Below, piece by piece: positions 7,553 through 15,681 of a stretch of 15,681 nt of DNA. The stretch covers positions 1 to 15,681 of the forward strand of contig CAXBPY010000064.1 of the NCBI GenBank assembly GCA_963977675.1, read 5' to 3'. Position 1 is the stretch's first letter; each line of letters begins with the position of its first letter. The notes beneath the pieces are model-generated. The model saw only the letters and a list, made by a program, of their open reading frames with translations. It had not been told where the DNA came from and did no database searches. The DNA comes from CAXBPY01 sp003455275 (GTDB lineage Bacteria > Bacteroidota > Bacteroidia > Chitinophagales > UBA10324). A program made the position numbers and the translations under genes.

Positions 7553-9400
7553 ATGACTTCCACTTTCAGGCATATTTCCTTCCTCATTTTATTTTTTTTT
7601 CTGTGCAAAATTTCTTTCGCAACCGATCCTCATAGTTTTTCAATTCCGGAAAATGCAATCGTCAATAAATTATTTCTTGATATAAAAGTTGACTTCTCAT
7701 CTAAAATCATTCGCGGAAAAGCTAAATGGATAATTCAAAAAACTGATACTGCTACAACAATTCATTTCGATACCAAAAACCTGATAATAGAAAAAGTTAC
7801 GATTGATGAATCAGAACTTCCGTGGAAATTTTCTTTCGGAAGATCAGATGAAATTTTAGGCCATGAATTAATTATTCCGCTGCAGAAGCAAACGACTGTT
7901 GTTACTATATACTATTCTACAACTCCTGAGTCGGCTGCCTGCCAGTGGCTCGACCCTAATCAAACCGCAGGAAAAAAATTACCATTTATGTTCACACAGT
8001 GCGAAGCAATACTTGCACGCACCTTACTTCCGTGTCAGGATAGCCCCGGTATTAGATTTACCTATGAAGCAAATGTTCAGGTACCGGAAAATATGCTCGC
8101 ACTTATGAGCGCCGAAAACCCACAGGCTAAAAATGAAACGGGTAAGTATCACTTCAATATGTCTAACCCAATCCCTTCCTATCTTATAGCGCTTGCTGTT
8201 GGAGATATAGAGTTCAAACCAATTGGCGAGAGAACGGGAGTCTATGCTGAGCCATCGGTAGTAGAAAAAGCAGCTTGGGAATTTGCTGACATGCAAAAGA
8301 TGCTTGATGCAGCGGAAAAACTTTATGGCGCTTATCAGTGGGGCAGGTATGATGTACTTGTGCTTCCACCGAGTTTCCCATTTGGTGGAATGGAAAACCC
8401 GAGACTCACTTTTGCCACACCTACTGTTTTAACCGGAGACCGTTCGCTTGTTTCTCTTATCGCACATGAAATGGCGCATAGCTGGAGCGGCAATCTTGTG
8501 ACTAATGCAACCTGGAATGACTTCTGGCTTAATGAAGGATTTACAGATTACTTCGAAAGAAGAATTACTGAAGCATTATATGGAAAATCATTTGTTGATA
8601 TGGAAGCAGTTTTAGGTATGCAATCACTCCAGCAAACTATTGCTGACTTCGATTCAACACCTGCCCTTCAATGTCTCAAACTAAATCTTTCAGGAATGGA
8701 CCCTGACGAGGGCGCAAGTGACATTGCATACGAGAAAGGTTATAGTTTTCTGAAAATGATGGAAACCAATGTCGGAAGAGATGAATGGGATGCTTTCCTT
8801 CTGAAATATTTTTCTTCTCATGCTTTTCAAACCATGACCACTGAACAGTTTGAATCCTACTTGCGTACTGAATTACTAAGCAAACACCCGGGGCTCGAAA
8901 AAAAAATTCATTTGCATCAATGGCTATATGAGCCGGGACTTCCGGACAATGTAGTGATTCCGGTCAGTGAAAGATTTAATGCAGTAGATGACGCTGAGAA
9001 AAAATTTATTGAAGGAGCCAATCCTAAATCGCTTCGGGTTGCAGCATGGACTACTCAGGAATGGCTTAGATTTATTAACGAACTTTCTGCTGATCTTTCG
9101 TTTGAAAAAATGGTTGCACTTGACTCGGTTTTCCATTTTTCGAAAAGTAATAATTCTGAAATCGAAGATGCTTGGTTTCTTCAATCTTTAATTCATAATT
9201 ACGCTCCTGCCTACCCTTACATTAAGACTTTTCTTATAAATGTGGGAAGAAGAAAATTTCTTACACCCCTATATGAAGAAATGATGAAGAGCGAAGAAGG
9301 GAAAAAACTTGCGATGGTTATTTACAAAGAGGCACGGATAAATTATCACTATGTAAGCAGGGAAACTATAGATAGCATAATTGAGTGGAAGCAACCCTGA
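7553..9400 (+). CDS. Secreted M1 family aminopeptidase, leukotriene A4 hydrolase type
   Basis: The protein has 615 residues, matching the three-domain leukotriene A4 hydrolase architecture. A signal peptide covers about 1-23 (cleavage FA-T), so it acts in the periplasm or beyond. After the N-terminal beta domain come the exopeptidase motif FGGMENP, the zinc site H305-E-M-A-H309 and the third ligand E328 in WLNEGFTDYFERR (HExxH-x18-E). Y393 in AYEKGY matches the transition-state tyrosine. The C-terminal helical domain carries VGRRKFLTPLY, which resembles the segment holding the arginine and lysine that bind the substrate carboxylate. It should remove N-terminal residues from peptides, supporting peptide scavenging. 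No sign of inactivation. Whether it has the epoxide hydrolase activity of the animal enzyme cannot be judged. The ATG is 42 bp after the dedA stop. Confidence 0.94.
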   Translation: MTSTFRHISFLILFFFLCKISFATDPHSFSIPENAIVNKLFLDIKVDFSSKIIRGKAKWIIQKTDTATTIHFDTKNLIIEKVTIDESELPWKFSFGRSDEILGHELIIPLQKQTTVVTIYYSTTPESAACQWLDPNQTAGKKLPFMFTQCEAILARTLLPCQDSPGIRFTYEANVQVPENMLALMSAENPQAKNETGKYHFNMSNPIPSYLIALAVGDIEFKPIGERTGVYAEPSVVEKAAWEFADMQKMLDAAEKLYGAYQWGRYDVLVLPPSFPFGGMENPRLTFATPTVLTGDRSLVSLIAHEMAHSWSGNLVTNATWNDFWLNEGFTDYFERRITEALYGKSFVDMEAVLGMQSLQQTIADFDSTPALQCLKLNLSGMDPDEGASDIAYEKGYSFLKMMETNVGRDEWDAFLLKYFSSHAFQTMTTEQFESYLRTELLSKHPGLEKKIHLHQWLYEPGLPDNVVIPVSERFNAVDDAEKKFIEGANPKSLRVAAWTTQEWLRFINELSADLSFEKMVALDSVFHFSKSNNSEIEDAWFLQSLIHNYAPAYPYIKTFLINVGRRKFLTPLYEEMMKSEEGKKLAMVIYKEARINYHYVSRETIDSIIEWKQP

Positions 9401-9465
9401 ACTAGTAAACAGTAAGGGAACAAAAATCAAGTCAACATTATATTGTCATCATAATTTTTTAGTTG

Positions 9466-9969
9466 ATGGAAGAAAGCAACCAACCTAAGTCTGCAGAAAA
9501 ATTAATTACCGATGAAACAAAAATTGATTCACGCAATTTACCGCAGTATAAAGAACTGCTATTAGAGGAAGCACAACAGCGAGTAAACCTTGCAAGAAAC
9601 TGGATGTATTTTATTGGAGGAATTAACCTGACGGTGGCCATGATTTTTTATTTTCAAAGCCATAATGTTTTTAACCTGGATGTTATTGTTCAAAGTGTTT
9701 TTGGATTTGCCTTTTTTGGTTTTGCAATCTGGGTTCGACATCAACCAAGGGTTGCTGTTGTTTCGGGAATGATTCTTTATCTGGCTATTATATCACTTAC
9801 TGCGATGGTTGATTTGAGAACAATTTCAAGCGGAATAATTTTCAAAGTGATGATCATTTATGCATTTGTCCGCAGCATGAAAGCTGCAACCGAAGTCGAA
9901 AACCTTCGTGATGAATTAGGGAAAAACAGAAAAGATATTTCTGACCTGCCGATTGATATGATTAAATGA
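9466..9969 (+). CDS. Small four-helix membrane protein, unknown function
   Basis: The protein has 167 residues. The ATG at 9466 is taken as start; a TTG directly before it (9463) only adds one methionine. No family is recognised. A charged N-terminal cytoplasmic-type region (1-45, rich in Glu, Lys and Gln) ends in an amphipathic stretch. Four hydrophobic segments follow at about 46-64, 72-90, 96-115 and 121-137, with a tail (138-167) of alternating charges that could form a short coiled coil. No catalytic, metal-binding or transporter motif is visible. It sits between a secreted peptidase and a T9SS cargo gene in the same direction, with gaps of 65 and 66 bp, but no functional link follows from this. 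Base composition matches its neighbours and the reading frame is clean, so the gene is probably real. Confidence 0.75.
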   Translation: MEESNQPKSAEKLITDETKIDSRNLPQYKELLLEEAQQRVNLARNWMYFIGGINLTVAMIFYFQSHNVFNLDVIVQSVFGFAFFGFAIWVRHQPRVAVVSGMILYLAIISLTAMVDLRTISSGIIFKVMIIYAFVRSMKAATEVENLRDELGKNRKDISDLPIDMIK

Positions 9970-10035
9970 GCACTTTTGTCCGCTGTCTCAACAAAATAAT
10001 TTATTCTATAAACCAATTAGAAATAAAATTGCTTC

Positions 10036-13000
10036 ATGATTAAACGCAACATTTTTTTTCCAAAGTCAATTTATTTTATCTTCCTTTTAATTTCATTCCA
10101 TACAGTAAATGCTCAACTTTATATTAATGAAGGAAGCAATAAGAACTACACAACTTTGCCAGATGAAGATGGTGAGTATCCAGATTGGATTGAACTGTAT
10201 AATTCAAGCGGGGCTGATATAGATCTGTATAATTATTCATTGACAGATGATAGTACAATAACCAATAAATGGACTTTCCCACATGTGCATATTGCAGCAG
10301 GAGAATACAAGCCTGTTTTTTGCAGTGCCAAGGATCGCAAACCGATTACAGGTTTTGTAAATGTGATTAACACAGGAGTTTTTACTCCTACTACAGGTTG
10401 GAACACACACACTTTCACTACACCATTTTTATGGGATGGAATTTCAAATATTTTAATTAATACCTGCTCATATAGTTCTGCAGGTTATGTAACAAATTCA
10501 GTTTTCAATCAAAGTGCTACTCCGTTTGCATCAACAGTTTATGCTTTCCAGGATGGTAGTCCGGCATCTTGCGGATTTGCATATGGTACTCCTGTAAATC
10601 AGCGGCCAAACATGCAGATAAATGGTTACACAATTGGAACCGGCACAATTAACAATTCGCCTTATGATTATCCGGCCCCATATGGCAACTGGTATTGGGG
10701 AGCCAGAAATCAAATGCTTATACTGGCATCAGAATTAACAGCAGCAGGTGTTACAGCAGGTTATATTAATTCTCTTGCATTTGATATAGCCAGCACCGAC
10801 CCTGTGATTTATGATTACATTGATATCAATATGAAGCTTGTTAGTTACAGTTTCCTATCCGCAACATTTGAACAAATAAATCCATATAACTATCAGCACA
10901 CAAATTTCAAAGTGAGTGGCACAGGTGAAAAAGTTTTTCTCTACTCACCTTCTCAAAATTTACTGAGCAGTTTGGTTGTTAATTGCCCTTCACTGGATGT
11001 AAGTATTGGATCATCTCCTGATGCTTCGGGTAATATTGTTTTCTTTTCAGTTCCAACACCCGGAGGATCCAACAATGCTTCAGCAACATTTACATCACAG
11101 GCACTTGCTCCGACATTTTCTTTGCCGTCGGGTTTTTATTCCGGGGCACAATCAATTTCTATTACCAATACTAACTCAGGAAATTCGCAGGTTCGTATAA
11201 CATTAGATGGCAGTGATCCTACCGACACTTCTATTTTATATAATGGAACTCCATTGAACATCGCATTTACTTGTGTTTTGAAAGCGCGCGTTTTCAAAAA
11301 TGGAGTATTGCCGAGCCAAATTTCCGCTGCTTCGTATTTCTTCGGAATTAATCATTCAACTCCTGTTCTATCTGTAATTACAAATGATGCAAATCTTCAT
11401 GGCGCCACAGGCATTTTCGATAACTGGTGGACTGACTGGCAGAAAGCGGCCTATGCAGAATACTTCGACACGCTTCACAATTTAATTTTCGGTGAACCGG
11501 TAGGAATGCAGATGGATGGTGGTGCCGGCGGAAGCCGTTCGCAGCCGCAGCATTCATTCAGACTGGAAATGGGAAATGATGTTCTTGGCGGCGGAGCTGT
11601 CAACTATCTGCTCATTCCGGATAGAACAGACCGCACGAAATACAGCAGTATTTATCTTAGAAACGGAAGTAATCAGTATCTCGTGCTTCCACATAAGGAT
11701 GCTGCACAAGTGAAAATGATGTGTGAAGAAACCAACAATTATTATTCGGCCTGGAGACCGGTTTCTGTTTACATCAATGGTTCTTACTTTGGATTATATG
11801 AATTGCGCGAAAAGTTTGATGCAGAATATTTCAAAACACATGACGGAGCTAACTCTGATTCTGTGAGCTTGCTCTCATTAAGTTACTGGTATGGAAGTGT
11901 GTTGAGATCCGTTAAAGGTTCAGTCGATTCATTCTGGAATGCATCAGCGTCATTCAATGCACTGAATACTGCTGATACAGCATTCTGGACTAATGCTGAT
12001 CACTATTTTGACATGAAGTATTATGAGGACTACATCATCGGGCAATCATGGATGGGAAATGTAGACTGGCCCGGAAATAATATTAAACTCTATCGTTCAG
12101 ATAAAACGAATTACAGGTGGCGTTTTTGTTTGATTGATCAGGAACTCGCAATGGCACCGAACAGCTGGACCGATTGCTACTTCGATCATATTAACTATAT
12201 GCTTGGACAAAATCCTTCAAATCCTTATATCGGCATCTGGTTAAAAGGCATACAGAACAACCGCTTCAGAGATTATTTCATCAACCGCTTTGCTGATCTG
12301 ATGAATACTACTTACAAATACGCTCGCTTATCTTCAATTGAAGACGATATGTACAGTCAAACTGTGTTAGAGATGCAGAATGAATATCAGCGCTGGGGTG
12401 ATCCCGCAAATATTCCAGCACAGATGATAAATTATTATAATAACCATCTCACCTTTTTAGATCAATTGCTAAACAGAACGCAAACGGTTCGTAATAATAT
12501 TAAAAATGATTTCAACCTTCCGAAACAAGTAACGGTTTCATTAGATGTTGTGCCTGCTGGTGCAGGGCGAATTATCATCAGTACAATTTCTCCAGAAGAT
12601 TACCCATGGACCGGAATTTATTTTGACGGACTACCCGTAACAGTAGAAGCTGTTGCAAATCCAGGTTACCATTTTGTTCATTGGGGAAATTACATCCCGA
12701 TAACTGATACTTTGAATATAGTTTGGCTAGATACACTCAAAAATGTGTTTAACAATTTCACAGCTTACTTTGAAGTAACAGGTGTTGGAATTCCTGAAGC
12801 CACATTTTCTTCAAATGATTTTTCTATTTTCCCCTCTCCTGCTTCTTCCATAATTTATTGTGCTAACAGCAACAAGAACACAGATAATGAGTTTGAAATT
12901 TCGGATATGAATGGAAGAATAATTCTTACCGGCAAGCTGAATAATTCAGATGATATTACAGCAATAGATATTCAGGCACTTGCTCCTTCGCTATACATTT

Positions 13001-13062
13001 TCAGAGTGAAAAAATCAGGAGCAAATCTTAAACAATTTAGGTTTGTGAAAATTGCGGAGTAA
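10036..13062 (+). CDS. Secreted CotH-family protein with lamin-tail, chitobiase-like domains and T9SS tail
   Basis: The protein has 1008 residues. A signal peptide covers 1-26 (cleavage NA-Q). A lamin-tail domain (LTD) starts at 27 (YPDWIELYNSSG at 48-59) but is split: residues about 103-285 are an inserted beta-rich segment, and the LTD resumes at 286 with HTNFKVSGTGE. A chitobiase/hexosaminidase C-terminal-like domain covers about 358-435 (ITLDGSDPTDTS). The CotH region is about 443-775, with GGAGGSRSQPQHSFRL, VYINGSYFGLYELREKFD, VDWPGNNIKLYRS and CLIDQEL (D701, E703) as the likely metal-binding segment. An InlB-like repeat covers about 833-915, and 929-1008 is a type A T9SS sorting domain (FPSPAS, ending in FRFVKIAE). 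CotH proteins are related to protein kinases; in spore coats they phosphorylate partner proteins. Here a surface or extracellular role is inferred, and activity is uncertain. A hairpin terminator follows. Confidence 0.9.
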   Translation: MIKRNIFFPKSIYFIFLLISFHTVNAQLYINEGSNKNYTTLPDEDGEYPDWIELYNSSGADIDLYNYSLTDDSTITNKWTFPHVHIAAGEYKPVFCSAKDRKPITGFVNVINTGVFTPTTGWNTHTFTTPFLWDGISNILINTCSYSSAGYVTNSVFNQSATPFASTVYAFQDGSPASCGFAYGTPVNQRPNMQINGYTIGTGTINNSPYDYPAPYGNWYWGARNQMLILASELTAAGVTAGYINSLAFDIASTDPVIYDYIDINMKLVSYSFLSATFEQINPYNYQHTNFKVSGTGEKVFLYSPSQNLLSSLVVNCPSLDVSIGSSPDASGNIVFFSVPTPGGSNNASATFTSQALAPTFSLPSGFYSGAQSISITNTNSGNSQVRITLDGSDPTDTSILYNGTPLNIAFTCVLKARVFKNGVLPSQISAASYFFGINHSTPVLSVITNDANLHGATGIFDNWWTDWQKAAYAEYFDTLHNLIFGEPVGMQMDGGAGGSRSQPQHSFRLEMGNDVLGGGAVNYLLIPDRTDRTKYSSIYLRNGSNQYLVLPHKDAAQVKMMCEETNNYYSAWRPVSVYINGSYFGLYELREKFDAEYFKTHDGANSDSVSLLSLSYWYGSVLRSVKGSVDSFWNASASFNALNTADTAFWTNADHYFDMKYYEDYIIGQSWMGNVDWPGNNIKLYRSDKTNYRWRFCLIDQELAMAPNSWTDCYFDHINYMLGQNPSNPYIGIWLKGIQNNRFRDYFINRFADLMNTTYKYARLSSIEDDMYSQTVLEMQNEYQRWGDPANIPAQMINYYNNHLTFLDQLLNRTQTVRNNIKNDFNLPKQVTVSLDVVPAGAGRIIISTISPEDYPWTGIYFDGLPVTVEAVANPGYHFVHWGNYIPITDTLNIVWLDTLKNVFNNFTAYFEVTGVGIPEATFSSNDFSIFPSPASSIIYCANSNKNTDNEFEISDMNGRIILTGKLNNSDDITAIDIQALAPSLYIFRVKKSGANLKQFRFVKIAE

Positions 13063-13075
13063 AAAGATATCAAAT

Positions 13076-13107
13076 AAAAAACCTCAACATAAATGTTGAG
13101 GTTTTTT
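13076..13107. terminator. Bidirectional terminator between convergent genes
   Basis: A perfect 14-bp inverted repeat (13076-13089 with 13094-13107) has an A run on its left arm and a T run on its right arm, with GC pairs in the upper stem (cctcaaca/tgttgagg). It lies 13 bp after the CotH-type stop and 24 bp after the glnN stop on the other strand, so it can serve both convergent transcripts. Confidence 0.92.
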
Positions 13108-13131
13108 AATTTATACAAATTTGAAAACTTT

Positions 13132-15324
13132 TTAGCGCAAAAACAAAAGCTCTCTGTATTTCGGCAAGCTCCATAAATCATCACTTACCACTAATTCAAG
13201 TTTATCGCAATGCTCCCGAATCTCATCGAAAAATGGTTTCACTTTGTGGCAGTATGCAATTGCTTTTTCACGCATATGCTCAATCTCATTTGCTTTTTTT
13301 CTTGCCTCTGTCATTTCATCTACCAGGCGAATGATTGAAGAGATGTGCTCACTCATTTCATTAAGCAATTCTTTTTGTTGCTTCAAACTTTTTTCCTTCA
13401 CTCCTGCTGATTCGCTGAGTTGAATGCTCTGCGCCAATTCCTGCTGATAGCGAACAGCAGCAGGCACAATGTGCGTCATTGCAATTTCTCCAATCATTCT
13501 TCCTTCAATCTGAACTTTCTTCATATATTTTTCCAACTCAATTTCATGACGCGCATGAATTTCTTTTTCGCTCAGCACATTGTTCTCTGTAAAAACTTTT
13601 ATTGCTTTTTTGCTCACATAAAAATCAAGTGCCTCAGGTGTAGTTTTAACATTGTTAAGTCCGCGCTTCTTTGCTTCAGCCGCCCATTCATCACTGTAAT
13701 TATTTCCTTCGAAACAAATTCGCTTGCTGCTGGTAATGTATTTCTGAAGCACTGAAAGAATTGCAGTATCCTTGGTTTCTCCTCCGGCAATCAATGCATC
13801 TACTTCTTTTTTAAATTCCTTTAACTGTGTAGCGACAATTGAGTTGAGCACAGTCATGGTAGAAGAACAATTCGCAGATGAACCAACCGCCCGCACTTCG
13901 AACTTATTACCTGTGAATGCAAAAGGAGAAGTTCTGTTGCGGTCAGTATTATCAAGCATAAGGTCAGGAATCTTGTTGTGAATGTCAAGCTTCAGCAATT
14001 GCTGATCTTGTTCATCCATTGTTCCTTTTTTCACTCTCTTTTCCACTTCGCTCAACACATCGCTGAGATAAGAACCAATAAACACGCTGATAATAGCCGG
14101 TGGTGCTTCATTCGCTCCGAGACGAAAATCATTACCAGCGCTTGCTATTGAAGCACGAATGAGATCAGCATTTTCTTCTACCGCCTTAATCGTGTTCACG
14201 AAGAAAGTAAGAAACATGAAATTGGTTTTCGGTGTGCGCCCCGGTGATAAAAGATTTTTTCCTGTGTCGGTTGCCATGCTCCAGTTGTTGTGCTTGCCGC
14301 TTCCATTGATGCCGGCAAAGGGTTTCTCGTGGAGCAGTACACGCAGCTTGTGGCGGCGGGCAACGCGGTCCATGATATCCATCAGCAGGGTGTTGTGGTC
14401 AACGGCTACGCTCACTTCTTCAAAAATGGGGGCGCACTCAAACTGGGCGGGAGCCACCTCATTGTGACGGGTGCGAAGGGGAATACCCAGCTTGTAGCTT
14501 TCGGTTTCGAAATCGCGCATGAACGCATATACACGCTCCGGAATGGAACCGAAGTAGTGGTCTTCCAGCTGCTGTCCTTTTGCCGGAGCATGCCCGAAAA
14601 GTGTCCTGCCGGTGATGGCAAGGTCGGGACGCGTATTAAGTAAAGCAGTGTCTACCAGGAAGTATTCCTGCTCCACGCCCAGTGTGGCATGCACCTTGGT
14701 AACGTCCTTGTCGAAATATTGGCAAACCTCCACAGCAGCCTTGTCCAGCGCGGTCAAGGCCTTCAGCAAAGGGGTTTTGTTATCGAGTGTCTCGCCCGTA
14801 TAGGAAACGAAAATCGTCGGAATGCAAAGCGTCTTGCCGCCACCCCTTTCCATGATGAATGCGGGAGAACTGGGGTCCCACGCCGTATATCCGCGCGCTT
14901 CGAAGGTGTTCCTGATGCCGCCGCTCGGAAAGGAAGAAGCGTCAGGCTCCTGCTGTACCAGAGCTCCTGCAGAGAAATGCTCCAACGCCTTACCATCACT
15001 CACCTCGAAGAAGGAGTCGTGCTTTTCGGCAGTCAGTCCGGTCAAAGGCTGGAACCAGTGGGTGTAATGGGTCGCGCCCTTGCTGTTAGCCCATTCTTTC
15101 ATGCCGATGGCGACCTGTCCGGCCATCTTGCGGTCGATCTTGACACCGTGGTTGATAGCGTCCATGACGGCACGGAAAGCATCCTTGGAGAGATACTTCA
15201 GCATCTGGTCCTGGTTAAAGACATTTTGGGCGAAGTAGTCCGATACCTTCTCTTCAGAAAGATTAGCGTTCACCGGCTGACGGTTCAGCGCGGTCTCCAA
15301 TGCACGAAAACGGATGTTGCTCAT
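13132..15324 (-). CDS. glnN: Class III glutamine synthetase
   Basis: The protein has 730 residues, the size of the class III enzymes common in Bacteroidota (type I is about 470). It makes glutamine from glutamate, ammonia and ATP in the cytoplasm. Catalytic-domain motifs are in order: RGGGKTLCIPT (160-170), the metal-binding VEQEYF (217-222), RHNEVAPAQFE (286-296), GINGSGKHNNW (338-348) and VGSSANCSS further on. The region after about 590 is helical and charged, as in the class III C-terminal extension. The frame is complete and no key residue is missing. Oddly, base composition changes within the gene: sampled 60-base lines between 14,401 and 15,120 are 52-62% GC with mostly G/C third positions, while lines between 13,141 and 13,800 are 37-47% GC. 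The change is near residues 345-360. It faces the CotH-type gene across a shared terminator. Confidence 0.97.
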   Translation of the reverse strand: MSNIRFRALETALNRQPVNANLSEEKVSDYFAQNVFNQDQMLKYLSKDAFRAVMDAINHGVKIDRKMAGQVAIGMKEWANSKGATHYTHWFQPLTGLTAEKHDSFFEVSDGKALEHFSAGALVQQEPDASSFPSGGIRNTFEARGYTAWDPSSPAFIMERGGGKTLCIPTIFVSYTGETLDNKTPLLKALTALDKAAVEVCQYFDKDVTKVHATLGVEQEYFLVDTALLNTRPDLAITGRTLFGHAPAKGQQLEDHYFGSIPERVYAFMRDFETESYKLGIPLRTRHNEVAPAQFECAPIFEEVSVAVDHNTLLMDIMDRVARRHKLRVLLHEKPFAGINGSGKHNNWSMATDTGKNLLSPGRTPKTNFMFLTFFVNTIKAVEENADLIRASIASAGNDFRLGANEAPPAIISVFIGSYLSDVLSEVEKRVKKGTMDEQDQQLLKLDIHNKIPDLMLDNTDRNRTSPFAFTGNKFEVRAVGSSANCSSTMTVLNSIVATQLKEFKKEVDALIAGGETKDTAILSVLQKYITSSKRICFEGNNYSDEWAAEAKKRGLNNVKTTPEALDFYVSKKAIKVFTENNVLSEKEIHARHEIELEKYMKKVQIEGRMIGEIAMTHIVPAAVRYQQELAQSIQLSESAGVKEKSLKQQKELLNEMSEHISSIIRLVDEMTEARKKANEIEHMREKAIAYCHKVKPFFDEIREHCDKLELVVSDDLWSLPKYRELLFLR
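14221..14340. other. Composition breakpoint inside glnN
   Basis: Reading down the coding strand, third positions are G or C in 17 of 20 codons at 14,341-14,400 and 15 of 20 at 14,281-14,340, then 9 of 20 at 14,221-14,280 and 3 of 20 at 14,101-14,160. The transition coincides with codons 338-360, the highly conserved GSGKHNNW segment. The interval marks where two sequence backgrounds meet; the exact base cannot be set by eye. Confidence 0.7.
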
Positions 15325-15373
15325 CGATTAAGTGAGTTTTTATATGGTTTTTAAATAAATATTATATTTTAGG

Positions 15374-15405
15374 CGAATATAGCCTTAAAAAAGAGGGGGT
15401 GTCAA
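15374..15405 (-). promoter_or_regulatory. Probable glnN promoter
   Basis: On the minus strand, TTGACA (15400-15405) and TATATT (15376-15381) are separated by 18 bp, an almost ideal sigma-70-type pair. TATATTCG (15374-15381) is also a 7/8 match to the Bacteroidota -7 box. The transcript would start about 45 bases ahead of the glnN ATG. The -10 region is flanked by an imperfect inverted repeat (ttaggc at 15369-15374, gccttaa at 15382-15388) that could be an operator; this is speculative. Confidence 0.55.
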
Positions 15406-15681
15406 GAAAAAATAATACATTTTTCTAACAGAACCCCTAAAAATGAAGGCGCTGTTCCGAAAAAAGACTGATTTATGAAAAGTGGGTGCGCCAAGACGCC
15501 ACCAACACTTAAAAAACGGAAATCAAGCAGATAATAAGGACTCAGCTTTTGCCCAAACGCTGCAAAAACCGGATGTGGGAGTTGACTGCCCCGAAAAAGG
15601 TGGGCTAGACCAAATAATTCAGGCCATGCACCCGACAGGTCTCAGAAACGATTCCGCTCAGTGCAGGATAGTGAATATGAG
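15406..15681. other. Upstream stretch without a recognised gene
   Basis: This 276-bp stretch beyond the glnN promoter holds no recognised gene or RNA. It is of intermediate GC content and has many stops in most frames. One plus-strand frame stays open from a GTG at 15482 to the right edge (66 codons). It resembles nothing known and has no visible ribosome binding site, so it is not called as a gene; it could be the start of one continuing beyond the window. Confidence 0.4.

Noticed and set aside
14290..15354. Long plus-strand open frames opposite glnN
   Set aside because: They mirror the GC-rich, strongly codon-biased half of glnN on the other strand, and their translations show no family features.
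15482..15681. Open plus-strand frame from a GTG to the right edge (66 codons)
   Set aside because: No recognised motif, no ribosome binding site and no usual start; the length is not far from chance at this GC content, and the end is outside the window.

Overview
The window is AT-rich chromosomal DNA from a member of the Bacteroidota. The evidence is a type IX secretion system (T9SS) C-terminal signal on a CotH-type protein, a TonB-dependent receptor paired with a DUF4249 lipoprotein, an SprB/PKD-like adhesin, a class III glutamine synthetase, Bacteroidota -7 boxes (TAnnTTTG) and weak Shine-Dalgarno sites. The order within the phylum cannot be fixed by eye. The fragment may come from a metagenome.

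Left part, minus strand (1-5621). Two short transcription units run leftward. rpmI-rplT (ribosomal proteins L35 and L20) has its own promoter and a strong hairpin terminator. Next comes a TonB-dependent receptor gene with its own promoter, 6 bp ahead of a DUF4249 lipoprotein gene; together they look like an outer-membrane uptake pair. Beyond them lies the 5' end of a large secreted repeat protein that runs off the window. It carries a truncated CUB-like start, four exact-length 156-bp repeats (52 aa each) and SprB/PKD-like repeats.

Middle part, plus strand (5754-13062). Five co-directional genes encode RibD (riboflavin synthesis), a DedA-family membrane protein, a secreted M1 aminopeptidase of the leukotriene-A4-hydrolase type, a small four-helix membrane protein of unknown function, and a 1008-residue secreted CotH-family protein with a T9SS tail. 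They look like neighbours rather than one pathway. A bidirectional hairpin terminator separates the last one from the convergent glutamine synthetase gene.

Right part, minus strand (13132-15681). A full-length class III glutamine synthetase gene (730 aa) is followed by about 350 bp of upstream DNA holding a promoter-like TTGACA/TATATT pair. This gene is the strongest anomaly in the window. Its 5' half is GC-rich (about 52-62% in sampled lines) and its 3' half matches the AT-richer contig (about 37-47%). The change falls at the most conserved active-site motif, so the gene is either a real recombinant or a chimeric assembly joint.

No CRISPR array, tRNA, rRNA, transposase or phage gene was seen. 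No clearly new multi-gene system was recognised. The items most worth following up are the mosaic glnN, the nested and apparently permuted domain inside the CotH protein, and the mosaic repeat array of the adhesin.
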